Shown here: piece by piece, positions 6,240 to 8,467 of the stretch
Layout: the number at the start of each line of letters is the position of its first letter
Position numbering within the stretch: position 1 is the first letter of the stretch
NCBI GenBank assembly: GCA_028710655.1
Contig: JAQTTS010000082.1
Location: 1 to 8,467, forward strand
DNA from: Dehalococcoidales bacterium
Lineage (GTDB): Bacteria > Chloroflexota > Dehalococcoidia > Dehalococcoidales > UBA5760
Length of the DNA stretch: 8,467 nt
Reading direction: 5' to 3'
Made by a program: the position numbers and the translations under genes
Notes under the pieces: generated by a model
What the model was told of the DNA's origin: nothing
Database searches by the model: none
What the model saw: only the letters and a program-made list of their open reading frames with translations

Positions 6240-6548
6240 TTACGCTGATATCGGGCTTGATCCGGTTCTCCCTCCATCGAACAGGGACATACAAAACATG
6301 AATCCCCCAGGGGTGTCCTCAACGTCCATTGTCACGTTACCCAAACGGAGCCTCACCTCGGGCGCCAGCAACAGCACCTTTGCACCCTCGTGCATTACTA
6401 CATGGTCGCCGGGCTCCTCCCTGCTAAAAACCAGGACCGAATGTGCGGAAGTCCCGGGAGACAGCCGCAGGCCTACATCTGGGTTGTCTGTGAACTCCAG
6501 CAGCTTTCCTCTAAGCACCTGCCTGGCTTTCTCAGTTACTGTCAGCAT
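6240..6548 (-). CDS. HesB/IscA-fold protein lacking the canonical cysteines
   Basis: The 102-residue product matches the layout of the A-type Fe-S carrier fold: MLTVTEKARQVL helix, VGLRL strand at 25-29, a PGDHVV segment, EGAKVLLLAP, then MDVEDTPGGFMF near 74-85. In IscA, cluster binding uses one Cys after the GLRL strand and a C-terminal CGC. Here the first position is non-Cys, and the only Cys is C86 in FMFCMSLF. Canonical Fe-S carrier activity is therefore doubtful; it may bind iron differently or have a structural role. AGGAGG lies six bases before the ATG, a very strong site. It follows a paralogue after 51 bases and precedes the lysine-rich genes. Confidence 0.75.
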   Translation of the reverse strand: MLTVTEKARQVLRGKLLEFTDNPDVGLRLSPGTSAHSVLVFSREEPGDHVVMHEGAKVLLLAPEVRLRLGNVTMDVEDTPGGFMFCMSLFDGGRTGSSPISA

Positions 6549-6599
6549 CGTTGACCTCCTCTATTAGTAATGGTGCCAATCAAATATCCTGCCATCTCC

Positions 6600-6884
6600 T
6601 CATTCCGAAACCGTCCTCATACGAAATCCTCTGGCAGGCCCATCCGACCAATCCAGCATGTTCTTCTGTGTATATGCAGCGGCATACGGGTCCAGAAAGA
6701 GCTTTACGTCCTCCAAATCTATCACTGTGTCATCCTGGTATTGCCTGTCAATACTGATTTTCAGCGCTACCTGGCCGCGGTCACCATGGCTGACAGACAG
6801 CCTGACACCGATGCGGTTTTCAACACACCGCTGCAAGACTTTGTCCCGTAATTCTTGCGCGGCCCTGTCAGTTACGGTAATCAT
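6600..6884 (-). CDS. second HesB/IscA-like paralogue lacking canonical cysteines
   Basis: The 94-residue product begins MITVTDRAAQELRDKVL and continues IGVRLS at 25-30, then DDTVIDLEDVKLFLDPYAA and GFRM near the end. It therefore runs in parallel with the downstream paralogue from the first residues to the C-terminus. It is more divergent from IscA: the only Cys is C20, outside the cluster-binding positions, and there is no CGC tail. The start has GGGAG eight bases upstream. Its place between the frameshifted Cys-rich gene and the paralogue suggests co-expression. The alternative is a member of a HesB-like family of unknown function with no link to Fe-S clusters. Confidence 0.68.
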   Translation of the reverse strand: MITVTDRAAQELRDKVLQRCVENRIGVRLSVSHGDRGQVALKISIDRQYQDDTVIDLEDVKLFLDPYAAAYTQKNMLDWSDGPARGFRMRTVSE

Positions 6885-6920
6885 TACTAGCGCTCCCGTG
6901 TATAGAGTTCCTGGCCCGCA

Positions 6921-7179
6921 TCAGTCGCCTGATACAAAATCCTCTATTGACTCAACGCTGCCCTCCGCTCGCGCCAACTCATAGTTTAGTGAGCAGTCAT
7001 TGCACAGCCTGTACTTCTGGTAAAGGGCTGCACCGGCCAACTGGCTTTGTGTGTGCACAGCAGTGGCATACCAGCATGCTTCCAGAAGGCACTCCTGCCT
7101 TAAGGTCTTCCAAGTATTGCTCACGTATTCTTTTGGTTATGGCTTTTCGTTCCGAATCTGAAAGCACACCCATGTACAA
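6921..7179 (-). pseudogene. small Cys-containing protein with a one-base frameshift
   Basis: Two overlapping frames join into one sensible 85-residue protein if one base is skipped at about 7094-7095. The first gives MYMGVLSDSERKAITKRIRE, running to LEDLKA. The second gives ECLLEACWYATAVHTQSQLA, running through RLCNDCSLNYELARAEG to SIEDFVSGD. Without the skip, the first frame degenerates into a 60-residue product, and the second has only an internal ATG with no evident ribosome site. The joined protein has Cys at 30, 35, 59 and 62 (C-x4-C and CNDC), which could bind a metal. I do not recognise a named family. AGGA lies seven bases before the ATG at 7179, and the gene begins 14 bases after the preceding one. 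The frameshift may be a real mutation, an assembly error, or recoding; the site (GCAGGAG) is not a typical slippery sequence. Confidence 0.65.
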
Positions 7180-7193
7180 TTCCTGCCTGTCTC

Positions 7194-7469
7194 TTACGAC
7201 CTCTTATGGCTCCGCTTGAAGTCACGAACAGCTTTCCAAAACTCTGTCTCATCGATTGTCGGTTCACGTTTAACTATCTTCGCGAAGTCGTTCAGGATTT
7301 CTTCGACCTCCTCCAGCGACAGCTTCATAGCACGCCTCAGCCTGGCGGCCTCTGGAATGACCGCCACTCGCCTGCCGCCACGAGTCACCTCAACGGCATC
7401 CCATTTCCTGTTGGTTGACGCATCGGTAATCACTATCTCGCTGAACCCTATATTCTCTTTGCTGCCCAT
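7194..7469 (-). CDS. unrecognised 91-residue protein
   Basis: I do not recognise this family. The N-terminal half looks like beta strands (FSEIVITDAS, KWDAVEVTRGGRRVAVIP). The C-terminal half is a charged helix (LEEVEEILNDFAKIVKREP, then ETEFWKAVRDF) ending in a basic tail KRSHKRS. There are no Cys residues, signal peptide or membrane segments. The shape recalls small DNA-binding or antitoxin-like proteins, but no toxin partner is adjacent, so that is only a suggestion. The ATG has GAGG six bases upstream. It sits 37 bases after the PRC-barrel gene and 14 before the frameshifted one, so it is almost certainly co-transcribed with them. Confidence 0.7.
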   Translation of the reverse strand: MGSKENIGFSEIVITDASTNRKWDAVEVTRGGRRVAVIPEAARLRRAMKLSLEEVEEILNDFAKIVKREPTIDETEFWKAVRDFKRSHKRS

Positions 7470-7506
7470 TAAGGTCCTCTTTTGTTTACAGCCGTTTTGC
7501 CGCCAG

Positions 7507-7713
7507 CTATGCAGGACGGATTTTTAGCTTGACCTCGTGTCCATCCGCCTCAACCACATCTTCAGGTGAAAACGCGAAGTCAGATGCCGGTGGTTTGGCG
7601 CGAACTATGAACTTCCTGAACTCTCCAGACCAGGTATCGCGAATCACATAGTCTATTATCCCCAACACCTTACCCTCGCTATCGACTACCGTGGCGCCGT
7701 ACTCGATTTCCAT
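7507..7713 (-). CDS. PRC-barrel-like small protein
   Basis: The 68-residue product has the sequence pattern of a single PRC-barrel: a YGATVVDSEGKVLGIIDYVI opening (strand, D-x-x-GK, G, strand), a RDTWSGEFRKFIV hairpin, then FSPEDVVEADGHEVKLKI. PRC-barrels occur in the ribosome maturation factor RimM, in photosynthetic reaction-centre H subunits and in many stand-alone stress or unknown proteins; this one is a stand-alone domain. There is no Cys and no signal peptide, so it is cytoplasmic. AAGGGG lies eight bases before the ATG. It is the first gene of the minus-strand cluster, so the cluster's promoter should lie between it and about 8100. Confidence 0.75.
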   Translation of the reverse strand: MEIEYGATVVDSEGKVLGIIDYVIRDTWSGEFRKFIVRAKPPASDFAFSPEDVVEADGHEVKLKIRPA

Positions 7714-8467
7714 TATCTCAACCCCTTAGTTGCGGCCTGCCATTTCTTGCCAACAAAAATTCCTTCGTGCAAACGCCTGGCCGCAGTTCTCTGCAAAAGA
7801 TTTGCCGATTGATGACCATGCTGATTAGGGCCTTTCGCCCCTAAAAGCCATATATGTCATGGCTATAACCCGGTGACGGCAGCCTTATGTAGTCAATGCC
7901 TTATCGCTACGATAGAATCGAACAACCGTGCCGGGACATACGGTAGAAAGGCCGATCCAATGTGCGTAGAGAACGACTGCATGTTCCGGGGCTAGCCTTG
8001 CGATAGAAGAAGTAGATTGGACCCGTTAATATTCTCTTGTTACATTATCATCGTGGGTGATGATGATAACCGGTGAATATACCTAATACTAAAAGACGTA
8101 CCATTCTTTGTCAATAGATTCGGATTTTGAGGTAACGTGCGAAACGAGCATGGGCAAATGGATTTCTTCTTGCCCGATTCTCATAACTGTAAACGAAGTC
8201 GCTGGAGCCCCACCTCAGAGTGGGTCTTTGACATCCATCCTAAGCCGGCTGACAGGGCAAATGCAATTCTGTTATTTGGGGTTATTCAGAATGACATGAA
8301 AATGCCCTGTTGAAAAAATATAGGGCAGTAAGTTTAGTGGGTTGTACTGATGCCTGACAAATGTTAACATTAGACACAAGGTTCAAGGTTTGCATTCACG
8401 TTACCTGCTCGATTTTTCCAAATCTCCCAGGCTCTGAATGATCAATCCGCGACCACTCTTAAGAAAA
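7714..8467. other. region without a supportable gene
   Basis: No frame longer than 63 codons occurs and none shows a motif or a good ribosome site. Besides the paired hairpins at 7825-7864, TTATCATC at 8045-8052 pairs with GATGATAA at 8062-8069, ACCGT at 7925-7929 pairs with ACGGT at 7940-7944, and TGCCCT/AGGGCA flank an A-rich loop near 8302-8327. The part next to 7713 must carry the promoter of the minus-strand cluster, but no convincing -35/-10 pair was found: a TTGACT hexamer at about 7896 is too far from the nearest TATA-like element. Confidence 0.5.
7825..7864 (-). promoter_or_regulatory. two adjacent hairpins upstream of the small-gene cluster
   Basis: On the minus strand AGCCAT/ATGGCT (7-base loop, 7846-7864) is followed at once by TTAGGG/CCCTAA (7825-7844). 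They lie about 110-150 bases before the PRC-barrel start and would be in its leader if transcription starts upstream. They could be an attenuator, a leader structure, or the terminator of something reading from the right. No T-tract beyond four T residues is seen. Confidence 0.35.

Noticed and set aside
8108..8299. 63-codon plus-strand frame
   Set aside because: It starts with TTG, has no Shine-Dalgarno and no recognisable motif.
1..8467. CRISPR array
   Set aside because: No regularly spaced direct repeats of 23-40 bases were seen; the only repeats are the Big2 units, the 15-bp duplication and the IS ends.

Overview
The window looks like bacterial chromosome of moderate GC, with short genes separated by unusually long non-coding stretches. 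Small zinc-ribbon proteins, a Big2-repeat lipoprotein, a GT87-type membrane glycosyltransferase and HesB/IscA-like small proteins together suggest an uncultivated Chloroflexota (Dehalococcoidia-like) genome. That assignment is inference only: no rRNA or other phylogenetic marker is present.

Left part (1-2506): a minus-strand NERD-domain protein with two C-terminal zinc ribbons (59-1036) has a good Shine-Dalgarno and a perfect -10 hexamer upstream. It is followed by about 1.47 kb with no convincing gene. That stretch is rich in inverted repeats, and the ones nearest the next gene probably form its structured leader.

Centre (2507-4926): three plus-strand genes. The first is a secreted lipoprotein with a Thr-rich linker and two tandem Big2 (Ig-like) domains, closed by a 15-bp perfect hairpin. 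The second and third form a translationally coupled pair with an ATGA overlap: a small zinc-ribbon protein and a polytopic GT-C glycosyltransferase of the GT87/DUF2029 type. Together they look like a cell-surface group.

Mobile element (4953-5812): an IS5-family insertion sequence of about 860 bp sits just 26 bp beyond the glycosyltransferase stop. It has matching terminal inverted repeats and TA on both sides. The DDE transposase is complete except for one in-frame amber codon, so the copy is probably inactive by itself.

Right part (5910-7713): seven closely spaced small genes on the minus strand, probably one operon. In transcription order they are: a PRC-barrel protein; an unrecognised 91-residue protein; a Cys-containing 85-residue protein broken by a one-base frameshift; two HesB/IscA-fold paralogues that lack the canonical cluster-binding cysteines; and two lysine-rich microproteins of 31 and about 46 residues that are easily missed. 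This cluster is the most interesting part of the window: a compact set of tiny proteins with no obvious pathway assignment. The last 750 bp (7714-8467) hold hairpins upstream of the operon but no gene that can be supported.
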